A DNA stretch of 64,000 nucleotides from Bipolaris cookei. Taxonomy: Eukaryota; Ascomycota; Dothideomycetes; Pleosporales; Pleosporaceae. The notes below the pieces were generated by a model, which made no database searches, had not been told where the DNA came from, and saw only the letters and a list, made by a program, of their open reading frames with translations. The stretch lies in NCBI GenBank assembly GCA_002286855.1, contig NRSV01000103.1:1-64000 (forward strand), read 5' to 3'. Made by a program: the position numbers and the translations under genes. This document shows positions 55,116 to 64,000 of this stretch, piece after piece; positions within the stretch are counted from its first letter, which is position 1, and each line of letters begins with the position of its first letter.

Positions 55116-55501
55116 GGTGCTGGTTACGACTCAGTCCCTTCGATCAGACTAGAAATTTGCCTTGTGATATTAAATCTTGCCATACTTGGGGGCCAAAGAT
55201 GCTTAAATAAGCCTACAGCTAACTAGTCTTTATAAAGTTAAGCCAGGAACGTTCCTTCGAGGCGGTTCGACTCATCCGGTTTACCAGTAGCTCGACAAGG
55301 ATTCATACACATGGGTGTTATATCCCCGCAAATTCCGAGGTTTGGAATTCATTCCGACTAATTACAATGTTCAAGTAGCCCGTCCCTAGTTCCATATTTT
55401 GTCTAAACCATATTCGAGTGGCCACCAGACGAAAAGAACACTAACTCAATGCGCCATGACAATGCTAATTATCCAATAGGATCCCAGACGAGTATCCGAA
55501 C
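55116..55501. other. Intergenic, no gene recognised
   Basis: 386 bp between two minus-strand genes. AT-rich. Presumed promoter of the GNAT gene. Confidence 0.4.
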
Positions 55502-56829
55502 TTAAGCATGCAGGGTATCTTTTAGGCCCTCTGCAGCATGGGCTGGCTCCCCATTTTCCTTGAACTCCCAAGCCAGGAACTTCCAGTTGAGCTCGTTTGG
55601 TCGCCAAAACAGGCCATTCTTCAGACCGATGGGGGCCTTGGATAAGTTGTCCGGGCTATCCGACGTCATGCCTCCGGTGTGTGGCATACGTTTGGCGAAA
55701 ATGCATCGCCTGAACCTCGAGTGTAGAATGGCCATTGAGCACATGACACAGGGCTCGTGAGTCAGGTAAATGTCTAGGTCGACGCACAAGTAGCCGCTGG
55801 AATGGATGTTGTTGGTGTCAAAATATTCTTGCTCGACTGGAGTGAGGGGGCTGTCGCAGAAGAGTGGGCGGTCCATATATACGGGATCGGTGCCAGCAGC
55901 GCGGAGTCGCTTCTTTGCAACCATGGCGATGGCACGCAGAACAGAGTGCGCCATGACATTGCCGGTGCCAGTGTTGGGTTCAGCTGTACCAGTGAAGGAT
56001 CTCCAACGGCAGTCACCAGCGACAACAATGATCTCGGGCTTTGTCTTGGTGTGGTCGACAACGACAACGCCGATTTCTTCACCTAGAGATTTGTTAGATA
56101 TCTGCGCGCCAGCAACCCTTGCCAAGCCAAGATAGGTCCCCGCTCCGGGCTGGATTTCGTCCTGATTGCGTTGCACGAGGCTTGGATGAGGGCCATAGGG
56201 ATTGGTGTTCTTGTACGAGATGGGCCAGTATGTATGGCTCCACTGTGCGGCCTGGTCTGCGGAGATGGGCGCCAGAGCTGGCACCGTCACATGGAAGATG
56301 CGCGGGAGAGCAGTCTTTGCGTCATAGGGCGGACATGTGCGTATAATGGTTACGAGGTCGGCACGGCTAAGATAGCGCGTAGGACACAGTAGAAAGTAGC
56401 GAACTAGATCAAAATGTTCAGTAAGAGCTTCATCAGCAGTCGGAGCACTGCCTGATTGTGCAGGAGAGGATGCAGGAGAGGAAGATAAAAATGCTAAGGC
56501 AGGATTATCTTCGTCACCTCTCGGGAGCCTTGTCGGCGGATAGAAATCCTTTTGCAGATGCGGCGGCAGGTACTTGAACTGCACGACGCGGCGCAAGTGC
56601 GAGATCTCGGACGTCCTGAAGTCGGGCAGGGCAGCTTGGACGGCACTGCAAAGTTAGTAGACGAGTCCGGGCACATGTACAATGAGTGAGTCTCTCACTC
56701 CTTGATGGCATTGGCAAACTTGGCCGGCACCTCGACTACATAGACCGGATGCGTCTCCAAGCTGGCGCGCACCTCGTCCTTGGTCCGCAGCGGGACCAAA
56801 CGGCCCGAGAGTGCGCTTTGGGTGCTCAT
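55502..56829 (-). CDS. TAD3: tRNA-specific adenosine-34 deaminase subunit Tad3
   Basis: Two exons (56829-56699, 56645-55502), 424 residues. The 53-nt intron has CTAAC, and splicing restores NAIKDAVQAALPDF. The N-terminal half matches ADAT3 (SEISHLRRVVQFKYLP, about 55). The C-terminal deaminase domain has TGNVMAHSVLRAIAMV, in which the catalytic Glu of H-A-E is Val, and THEPCVMCSMAILHSRF with the zinc-binding P-C-x-x-C. The loss of Glu with retention of the zinc ligands is the defining feature of Tad3, the non-catalytic partner of Tad2. The pair makes inosine at position 34 of several tRNAs. This is an essential housekeeping gene. Confidence 0.95.
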
Positions 56830-57529
56830 AACACGGCTTGGTGGGTGAAACTATGTTCAGGCGGGCGAGAATAGTGCTCTGCGCTGAGACGAGCGGTTGA
56901 ATATTTGCAGATTGTGTGGATTAAATTTGGGGTGACAGAAGAGAGTGACAAGGGAAAAAAAGTTGAAAGCAAACAACCCCAATATCAGGATCCAGTGGGG
57001 CGGCGCTGCTTGTTCCCCGGCCTTGGCATTTCCCCATTCACCTAACCCCACCCGTTTGCTCCTCACCACCCGCCATGAACGAGCAGGAGTACATCACCAT
57101 CACGCTATGTTCAACCCATTGAAAGGGAAGGTCAGCTCGAAAGAGGGGACAGTGAGGTTAAGCAAGAGCCCGGATCGAAGGCATTCTTCCCCGCACTACC
57201 ATGACAGCAGGGAAGTGCCAATCTTCCCCCAAAACAGGACCCCGCATGCAATGTTCCTCAAAATGCGGCAAATTTTACCCAGACGACTTGCAACGGTCCC
57301 GTAAACCCAGCCATTGCCGTTTGCCGATATGCAAGGCCATGGGGGAAATGCTCGTAGCACTCGCCCACATGACAGGCTGCCTAAGGCATACCCGCAGAGC
57401 GTCTAGTCCTGTTGCAGCACGTCCACAACCACTCCACGACCACGTGGAATTGTCTTTCCTCTTCTTATACCTCCTCCTCGTATAGTGTCGCAATTTCAAG
57501 TGAGCGGCTATGGATAAAAACAGAAACTA
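56830..57529. other. Divergent intergenic region, TAD3 and TRI12-type pump
   Basis: 700 bp upstream of TAD3 and of the MFS gene. It may also hold the missing first exon of that MFS gene, but I could not find a start codon that splices in frame. A C-rich stretch lies near 57.0-57.06 kb. Confidence 0.4.
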
Positions 57530-59506
57530 GTCATGTCAAGATTGCTCACAGCCGCACTGCTCGCATCGTGCCCATCGACCAAGAAGCAAATGAGGACGTC
57601 AAGCATGTCAACCTCTCTTGGCGATCATGGATGGTTGTTTTCTGCTGTTGCTTTGCGTAAGTCTTATACTACCAGTCTGCCGGAAGCAATCTCACATTCA
57701 ACCCAGGGTCATGTCTCAGGTCTTTGTCGTCGTGGCTGCAGGTTCAGTCTTGTCTTTTATCATTCGCGAGCTGGGTGAACCTGCAATTGCTAGCTGGATC
57801 ATCCAGGTGTGTTTCTTGATATACTATTGTTATCGAGTAAATAGTTAATCAAACCCAGGGGCCGCTGCTCATGCAATCAGTCCTTTCTCCCCCCATCGGC
57901 CGACTTTCAGATGTTCTTGATCGCAAGCTATTCGCCACTATACCACCTCTGATAGCATGTGTCGGTGCAATTATTTGTTCTAAAGCCACCAGCATGTCCA
58001 TGTTGATTGGCGGTGGTATCCTCATCGGCACCACGCTTGCCACAATCTCCATCGTCCAATCCATTCCCTCTAAGATCCTTCCTTTGAAGTACCGCGCTCT
58101 GGCAAATGGACTTGCTGGTGTCGCTGGTGTAATGGGAGGCACGTATGTTATGCTTCATGATCCAATTGCAACGGCCTTTGTCACTGACGAACTTGTAGTG
58201 TTGGTAGTTTAGCAGCGGGAGCCGTCACAAACCTCAGCGCTTCAGGCTGGCGCTACATCTTCTGGATTCAGGTCGCACTACATGGCATTACATCACTAGG
58301 TTTTTTCGCATTCTATTGGCCCAGGAAACGCACAGACTATCCACGAATGCGCTTCAAGGAATGGATATGGGCTTGCGATCCTATCGGCTCATTTTTGCTA
58401 GTTGCCGCTGCCACTCTAATGCTCCTTGCTCTCAACTGGGCAGGTGGCGCATACCGATGGAGCGATCCGCATGTATGTGCAAACTTGACATGTGGAATCG
58501 TTCTCTTCATAGCCTTTTGTCTCTACGGTATAGTCTCCCAAATAGCCTTGACGAGACGTCATTGACACATCCCAGAATGGAAAGGAAGATCAGATGGCAT
58601 CGTCGCCCATGTCTTCTTCTCCACCGGCCCCAACTTCTGGCTCTCAATTTTTGCCTTTACAATCGAAGGCTGGATCTACTATTCCGCCATCAACGCCGTC
58701 ACCCCGCAAATCATCCTGAACCTGGGTTTCGAAGACGACTCCTGGAACATCGCAATCAGACAGCTATCCTACAAAATCGCTTCCATCCTCACTTCCTTAG
58801 CAGTAACATGTTGGGCCACTAAATTCAAAGACCTAAGTCCGTATCCCTCCTTACCCCCATCCTCCCCCAAACTAAACAACCTCCAGAAACACCTTTGGTC
58901 GTAACCTTCACCATAATATTCATAGCATCCATCTGCTTCGCCTTCATAAAACCCACCTGGGGCACCCTCCAAATCGTCTTCACAGCTCTCACCGGCATCG
59001 GCTGCGCGGGCCCCTTAACCCTCCTCGTCGCATGCATCCAGTACACCGCGCCCCACGCTCTCTTATCCACAGCAACCGGCCTCGCCTTCTCCGCTCGAGC
59101 CATTGGCGGCTCTTTCGGTACCGCTGTCATTTACGCGATCGTAAATTCACACGTAGCGTCGCATCTCGCCCGCGACGCTGGGTCTGCTGCCACGGGCGCT
59201 GGATTACCCGCTTCTTCCGTACCTGCGCTTCTAGCTGCTATGAAGGGCAAATCCGCATCGTCGTCTAAACTGGATGCTGTGCCTGGCGCCAACGCAACGA
59301 TTGTTGCGGCGGCGTGGAATGCCAGTTACTGGTCTTATGCGCGCGCTTATAGGCTGGCGTTTTGGAGTATAGTACCTTTTGTGGCGCTGGCGACGGTTGC
59401 GGTGGTTGCAATGAGAGGAGTTGAGCATCTTATGACGGAAAGGGTGGAGGCGAGCGTTGAGATTGAGGTTGAGAGGAAGGAGGTGAAGGATGAGAGGGGC
59501 GTGTGA
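57530..59506 (+). CDS. TRI12/Sit-type MFS efflux pump (start not resolved)
   Basis: Six exons in frame (about 57530-57656, 57707-57806, 57859-58142, 58208-58527, 58576-58836, 58887-59506), about 570 residues. The N-terminal coding sequence (ARIVPIDQEANEDVKHVNLSW, then WMVVFCCCFAVMSQVFVVVAA across the first intron) matches fungal trichothecene-pump-like transporters (PF06609). Later marks are QGPLLMQSVLSPPIGRLSDV (motif A), GTLAAGAVTNLSASGWRYIFWIQV (split over a junction), LYEWKGRSDGIVAHVFF, and the TM7-TM14 helices. No in-frame ATG precedes the conserved N-terminus before a stop, so either a small upstream exon exists or the start is lost. The substrate may be a siderophore or toxin-like metabolite. 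There is no biosynthetic gene nearby. Confidence 0.82.
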
Positions 59507-59690
59507 GGGAGGGTTTATTGAAGTATCTCGAGCTGGATAATGTGGTGGTTTTGTACATTTATTAAAGCTATGCATTCGTGCATTTTGCTTTCACGACGAT
59601 TGGTACTATTTGCCATTTTACCTTCTACTTCACTCCCCTCAGCACTAAGAGTTAGAATTACTGTGTCGCATGGCCTATTCACCCCGGTTC

Positions 59691-59704
59691 TACACGGGAC
59701 TAGT
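59691..59704. repeat. Left target-site duplication of the LINE tail
   Basis: TACACGGGACTAGT, repeated exactly at 59858-59871. Confidence 0.85.
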
Positions 59705-59857
59705 TAGGCTACGAGCCTCACCGTGATTCAGACAGCCCCCTCGACTCGATCTACACCAATTCGAATGTAACTACGTAGATACTTGTGAGTCTCACCGGCT
59801 TGCACGTCTTATATAGCCCTAGGGCTGGGAAAGGACGTTAAACTAGAATAATAATAA
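59705..59857 (+). mobile_element. 5'-truncated LINE 3' tail (same family as 12751-13942)
   Basis: 153 bp that align with the tail of the element at 12.8-13.9 kb: shared blocks GGCTACGAGCCTCACC, GATCTACACCAA, AATGTAACTACGTAGATACT and CGTCTTATATAGCCCTAGGG, ending in AATAATAATA. Perfect 14-bp target-site duplications flank it. Severe 5' truncation, the AAT-rich end and the duplication fit target-primed reverse transcription. Confidence 0.88.
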
Positions 59858-59871
59858 TACACGGGACTAGT
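59858..59871. repeat. Right target-site duplication of the LINE tail
   Basis: TACACGGGACTAGT, identical to 59691-59704. Confidence 0.85.
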
Positions 59872-60303
59872 GATTTGCTTTCTTTGAAAATAAATCGGAT
59901 CTAATCAAGTCTTTCCTGACTCGACGAATGAAAATCACATGTACCTGCAAGGATTACTTGGAGGTAAGAGTGGAATACGTGAAAAGTGGTTGTTTCTTCT
60001 GATCATTGGTGTTGAAACAACAAAGATTGTGTCGAGTATGAATTCTAGTAATTGACTAACTTCACGTATACAAGGCTAGGTAAGAGAAGAAAGGAAGATA
60101 GTGAAATATACAATGAAAGGAAAGACTTGGATATAATCTCGCATCCACGCCAGACTTCATTCTGCGCCTGCGTCTTTGAGTATCTGAATGCATGTCTCCC
60201 AATCTCGCTTCCAAACCAGTCATTCTTCATCTCCCTCGTTCTTTGTCACATGATCCACTTCAACAATGTCCTAAAATGTCTGCCCGGAGTCATATCTGTC
60301 AGA
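59872..60303. other. Intergenic, no gene recognised
   Basis: About 430 bp, AT-rich, between the LINE tail and the NLR pseudogene. Nothing identified. Confidence 0.4.
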
Positions 60304-63288
60304 CTACAAAGAGCTGTTGGATCCATAATCCGGACCTTGCTGTGATTGAAGGGTACTAAGAGCATTTTCCTCGGCAAATTGGCACATAGCATATGACAAG
60401 GGCGATACGCCCAATTTAGGATCTGCACCCTTCTCGAGTAAGAAACGCAGCGTATCCGGTTTTGGTATGAGCTCCATAGCCCAAATCAGCACTGAGTAGT
60501 CGTGACAATCCAGCGCATGGAGATATGCTCCGGCGGCGAGAAGGATTTCCATTTTTTTCTAAAAGTGTGGTTCAACAAGCAAGAAAACATCAATGCTGTG
60601 AATCCATCATTGGTAGCTTCTTCGACAGATGCGCCGAGATCAAGAAGACATTTAAGGATGACGAGGTTATCTTTTGTCGCCGCATAGTGTAATGAAGTCC
60701 TTCCTTGATTGTCAGCGGCATTCATATCCATCTGTGTCTCGACAAGCATTCTGATACAGGAATACCACCCCCTATAACTGCATGATGTAAAACCGTACTC
60801 CCGCGATAGTCACGCAGATCGATTGCGCCCCTGTGCTTGATCAACTGCTGCAAGATTGCAAAGTTTCCACCTTTGTGTTCCACTGCCTCATGCACTGGTG
60901 TCCAGCCCCACTCGTCGCTGATATTTACACTAGCTTGCGCCTCAAGCAAGACCATTGTAACTGGGACACTCGCACAAGAGACTGAAAAGTACAAAGCAGT
61001 CCTGCCCTCGGAATCGCACAAATCAAGCTCGGCACCGGGATCTAGCAACGGCTTGAGAACGATACGATGTCCTCTCATTGCAGCGAGATGTATGAAGGTA
61101 ATCGAACTATTATCGTGGAGCGATTTAATGGGCATTTTGATCAAGACACCATGGAGTAGCAACTGTCTAACAATTGCTTCATGACCGTGGTAAATTGCGA
61201 TCGCCAATGCAGTTGTGAGCGATGGATCTCTTCCATCAAACTCTGAAAACGGATCCAGCTTCCGCTTTAGCAATGCAACAAAGGCCGTCTCAAGCCCAAA
61301 GTAGGCTGCTAGATGCAAGCCATCCAGTAGCGACTCGTCTATTTCGATGTAAGGCCACAACCTCCAATTGCCTCTGAGCTCCCTATACAGATAGCTGAGA
61401 CTGGGTCTTAAATATGTTGGCTGATTGAGGACTTCCATGACCCTTCCATAACTAGCGGGTACTTGGCAAGCATGATGGCCCCAATTTCTCGCACTGTAGG
61501 TACACCAATCATGACTTTGCCATATTACATCTACGCCAATGGTTCGATAATCTCCAGAGGAGAGATAGGAGAGACATGAGTCTGCAATGAGGGCCCGTGT
61601 GTCTGGAAATCAGCGTTGTTGTGTTCGTTCAAGGTATTCCTCTGTGGTGTAATGAGCTAGCCCGACAGCGCCACTTTCGTCGTTGACTGTGACAAGTCCA
61701 GCGCACGCAGTTACAACATCATCGATATGTGAAAAGTTGTCCGGATCGATGGTAGAGTTTCCAAACTCTGCACCGAGAGCCATTTCCAAATCCATCGTCG
61801 AAAAGCGGTGTTTGGTAGAGGTTAGGAAGGCCAATGTTTCCTTTGCCAGCTCCTTTTGATCAGCGAGTTGCCCTTCGATCCTGAGCATCGCATTCTCGTA
61901 TGCGGCATAGTAGGCCTGTAAAACAGTTGCAAGGCTATGGAAGGAAGTACGCAGTGCCTTTTTGGATCTCTTGCCAATCATAGAGTCCAGATGAAACTTA
62001 GCAAGAAGGAACCTACACTGTTACTATATTTTCTGAAATGCATAAGGGCTAGTCTACATTCCTTGCACAGCTTTAACGACACTGGAGACCACTTAATTTT
62101 GCAGTTCCACGTCTTTTCGTACAGAACCTGGGAGACGATGTACTTGTTCAATTAGATACTTTCGGACATCTTGAGCATCTGCTTGGATATTTAAAACGGA
62201 AGCCGCCGTAAATCGTCCAGTCACTTCCCGAATGAGGCGCGATGTGGCGAGGAGTTGGAGCCTATGCCTCTGCTGTAACGCTTGGATCGCAAAATAACAA
62301 ATCTGTACAATTCTGTTCGGAGGCCAGACATTCATCAACGGCGTCTAGTACGATAAAAACACTTGAAAAACTAGCTATCACTGCTTCTAGGGTCGGTATG
62401 ACTGTCCCGATCCGACCTGAATATTTCTGTTGATGGGTTGTATAGAAATCCTCCACTTGTTTAGGCAACGGTAGCTGTTGTGCAACAAGCTGTTTCAGCA
62501 GACTAGAAAGAAGAACCTCTAATGGTTGCTGATCCTGGCGTCGATAGTTGAAGAAAAGATGGGCCAGGCTAAATTGAGTATTAGTATGAAATTGATCCTT
62601 GAGATCCTCATTGATTATCGAAGCCAGGACCGTCTCTCCTGCACCCGGTATTCTTGGACAGAACAAAGTGCTATTCTTTCCAGCAAGCCAGTCTTGATAC
62701 TGTTATGAATTTAGCAACTATTGGCCAATCCCAGCTTGTCGTGGACCAATGGTGTCGCGTTGTTGGGACTCATAATCAATAAAAGTTAGCTATTCAAGGA
62801 TCCGCCGACGCTTTTGTATGGCTTTCTCCAAGTAGTGGCGCTCGTGCAGCTGCTGAACTTGTTCTTGGACGCCATTCTGACCCATTTCGAGTCTTCCGAG
62901 CTTTTCTGCGACGTTTTCAAGAGCAAACTGGTGATGACCATCTCGAGTCCCCAGCGCAGTTTTCAACACCACAAGTAGCTGATCGTTGTGCTTCAGTCTC
63001 TCTATGGTGCTGTCCCTAGGGGAAAGAGCCTGAGCTGCCACACCCAGAGCCTCGTGGAGGCGATGGGGTGGACTGGACAGCAACTGCATTGACTTGGCCC
63101 ACTCTTCGCTTTCTTCAGAGTTTTCAGAATCCTCGGCTTCATCTTTGAGTTGGAGGATGATGTGGTTGCACGCCTGTATCTGTGAGTGAAGTCGTTGCCT
63201 GTCGTCCTTGGCCGCACGGGTGGCGTTGATGTACTTGATGAGTTTCTCGCAGTGTCGCAATTGCAATAAAACTGGCAGCTGTATCCAT
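60304..63288 (-). pseudogene. NACHT-ankyrin NLR pseudogene
   Basis: Reads on the minus strand as a near full-length fungal NLR. An N-terminal helical region (CEKLIKYINATRAAKDDRQR, then LHEALGVAAQAL and QVQQLHERHYLEKAIQKRRRI) is followed by a NACHT domain with a degenerate P-loop (PRIPGAGET for the usual G-x-x-G-x-G-K-T), IVLDAVDEC and an ATSRLIREV sensor. Then come FLLAKFHLDSMIGKRSKKAL and YYAAYENAMLRI, the GLVTVNDESGAVGLAHYTT segment, and at least seven ankyrin repeats. It is broken by in-frame stops at 62790-62792 and 62718-62720 (each replacing the conserved Trp in ILEW- and GQW-type motifs), 62703-62705 and 61610-61612 (again Trp), and by frame breaks near 63260, 62300, 60750 and 60555. 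A conserved intron (about 62080-62035) is still recognisable. Confidence 0.85.
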
Positions 63289-63717
63289 ATAAGCCTGGAA
63301 AATCACAAAATGCTAGAGGGTATGCTGAGAGATATGCTGAGAGATATGCTACGGGGGTAGAAGACGAGAGACGGATTCAAGGCAGGAAATCAGGCTGAGG
63401 CTGCGCCCCCGCAGCTAGAGGCAGCAGGCAATGCTGCTCATGGATAGGTAAGCCACATGCCGTCATTTCGAATGATTGAATACATTGCCCGATGAGTAAC
63501 ACCATGTGTATAGTTTGGATAGGTGCAAGCTTTGATGAAAAAAAGATGAAATTTTTGGTATAAAGAAGATGGTACAAAGAAGGGGATGTGAAGAGGCTTG
63601 GCGCCCTGACTATTCCATCTGCGGCGCACGTGCAGTCGCGTTTAGTGTCGATGTAGCGCGACGGTAGCATCCCGTCTGACCCTGGCATCTTGGTTTCAAT
63701 AACCACTCATCGCGACA
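63289..63717. other. Divergent region between NLR pseudogene and ORC5
   Basis: 429 bp. Should contain the ORC5 promoter near its right end. Open frames here are non-coding by appearance. Confidence 0.4.
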
Positions 63718-64000
63718 ATGTTGCCCGACGAAATCATTGCGCAGCTGAATGACGAGTTCCAATGTCGCCATCACCAAATACAGCATCTCGCCGCTCTCTA
63801 TAGTGTAGGGTGCACTTCTAGCATTGATTATACATTCATTGTGTTGAACAATAACAGGCCCATCTCCCATCTCCACCTTTGCTCAACATTCACGGTCTGA
63901 CGGCAACGGGCAAATCGTCCATCTTACGCTCCTTTTTTCACCTATCGCGCTTATGTCATACCATTATCAACGTCCGCGAATGCATCACCACGCGCCATCT
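63718..64000 (+). CDS. ORC5: Origin recognition complex subunit 5, 5' part (runs off the window)
   Basis: Exon 1 is 63718-63804 and exon 2 starts at 63858 and continues past 64000. The 53-nt intron (GTAGGG donor, AACAG acceptor) keeps frame. The visible 76 residues begin MLPDEIIAQLNDEFQCRHHQ, then IQHLAALYS, and after the junction LPSPPLLNIHGLTATGKSSIL with a Walker A motif (GLTATGKS) and NVRECITTRHL. This is the characteristic N-terminus of Orc5, an AAA+ ATPase subunit of the six-subunit complex that marks replication origins. The rest of the AAA+ domain and the ORC5-specific C-terminus are outside the window. Confidence 0.88.

Noticed and set aside
16000..59506. Secondary-metabolite gene cluster (several transporters, GNAT, hydrolase, kinase)
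   Set aside because: No polyketide synthase, NRPS, terpene cyclase or pathway-specific transcription factor; the genes are a mix of housekeeping and scattered accessory functions.
5476..64000. Meaningful pairing of Abp2 and ORC5, both origin-related, in one window
   Set aside because: They lie about 58 kb apart with many unrelated genes between, so this looks like chance.

Overview
This is a piece of nuclear chromosome from a filamentous ascomycete fungus. Most genes carry short introns (about 48-83 nt, one of about 190 nt) with GT-AG ends, and several introns show a CTAAC-like branch site. The families present (Abp2, HypA/Trs120, fungal rhodopsin-domain receptors, TRI12 transporters, NACHT-ankyrin NLRs, pogo and LINE remnants with RIP-like decay) fit Pezizomycotina. 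Dothideomycetes/Pleosporales is my best guess, but that is an inference.

Layout. 1-5.4 kb is gene-poor and holds an internally deleted pogo transposon. 5.4-11.7 kb holds an Abp2-type ARS-binding protein, a convergent peroxin-39/KPWE-domain gene, and divergently from that the P-body regulator Scd6/Lsm14. 12.5-15.4 kb is a wrecked NACHT-ankyrin NLR gene with a decayed LINE between its two parts. 16.4-22.2 kb holds a peroxisomal adenine-nucleotide carrier (Ant1/Pmp47), an NCS1 nucleobase permease and a divergent DHA1 drug:H+ antiporter. 22.4-39.2 kb is a block of housekeeping genes: a giant Hsp90-like ATPase with a C-terminal HELAH motif, TRAPPII subunit Trs120, 6-phosphofructo-2-kinase/fructose-2,6-bisphosphatase, a DUF202 membrane protein and RNase H1. 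40.5-59.5 kb is more accessory: a small membrane protein, an intron-containing tRNA-Thr, a CHK-like kinase, a Dal5-like transporter, a cyclase-family hydrolase, an APC-type amine permease, a rhodopsin-domain receptor, a small secreted Cys protein, a GNAT acetyltransferase, the tRNA deaminase subunit Tad3 and a TRI12-type MFS pump. 59.7-63.3 kb holds a 153-bp LINE tail with a perfect 14-bp target duplication and a second NACHT-ankyrin pseudogene. ORC5 starts at 63.7 kb and runs off the end.

How it fits together. There is no secondary-metabolite backbone enzyme. The most coherent functional neighbourhood is 41.7-47.5 kb (kinase, anion transporter, cyclase/hydrolase), which could be a small uptake-and-catabolism group. 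The mobile-element story is clear. Both NLR copies are dead, both lie beside fragments of the same LINE family, and the lesions are dominated by C-to-T/G-to-A changes (Trp or Gln codons to stops, catalytic Asp to Asn), as expected from repeat-induced point mutation. Exon boundaries were worked out by hand from splice signals and reading frame and have not been checked against transcripts.
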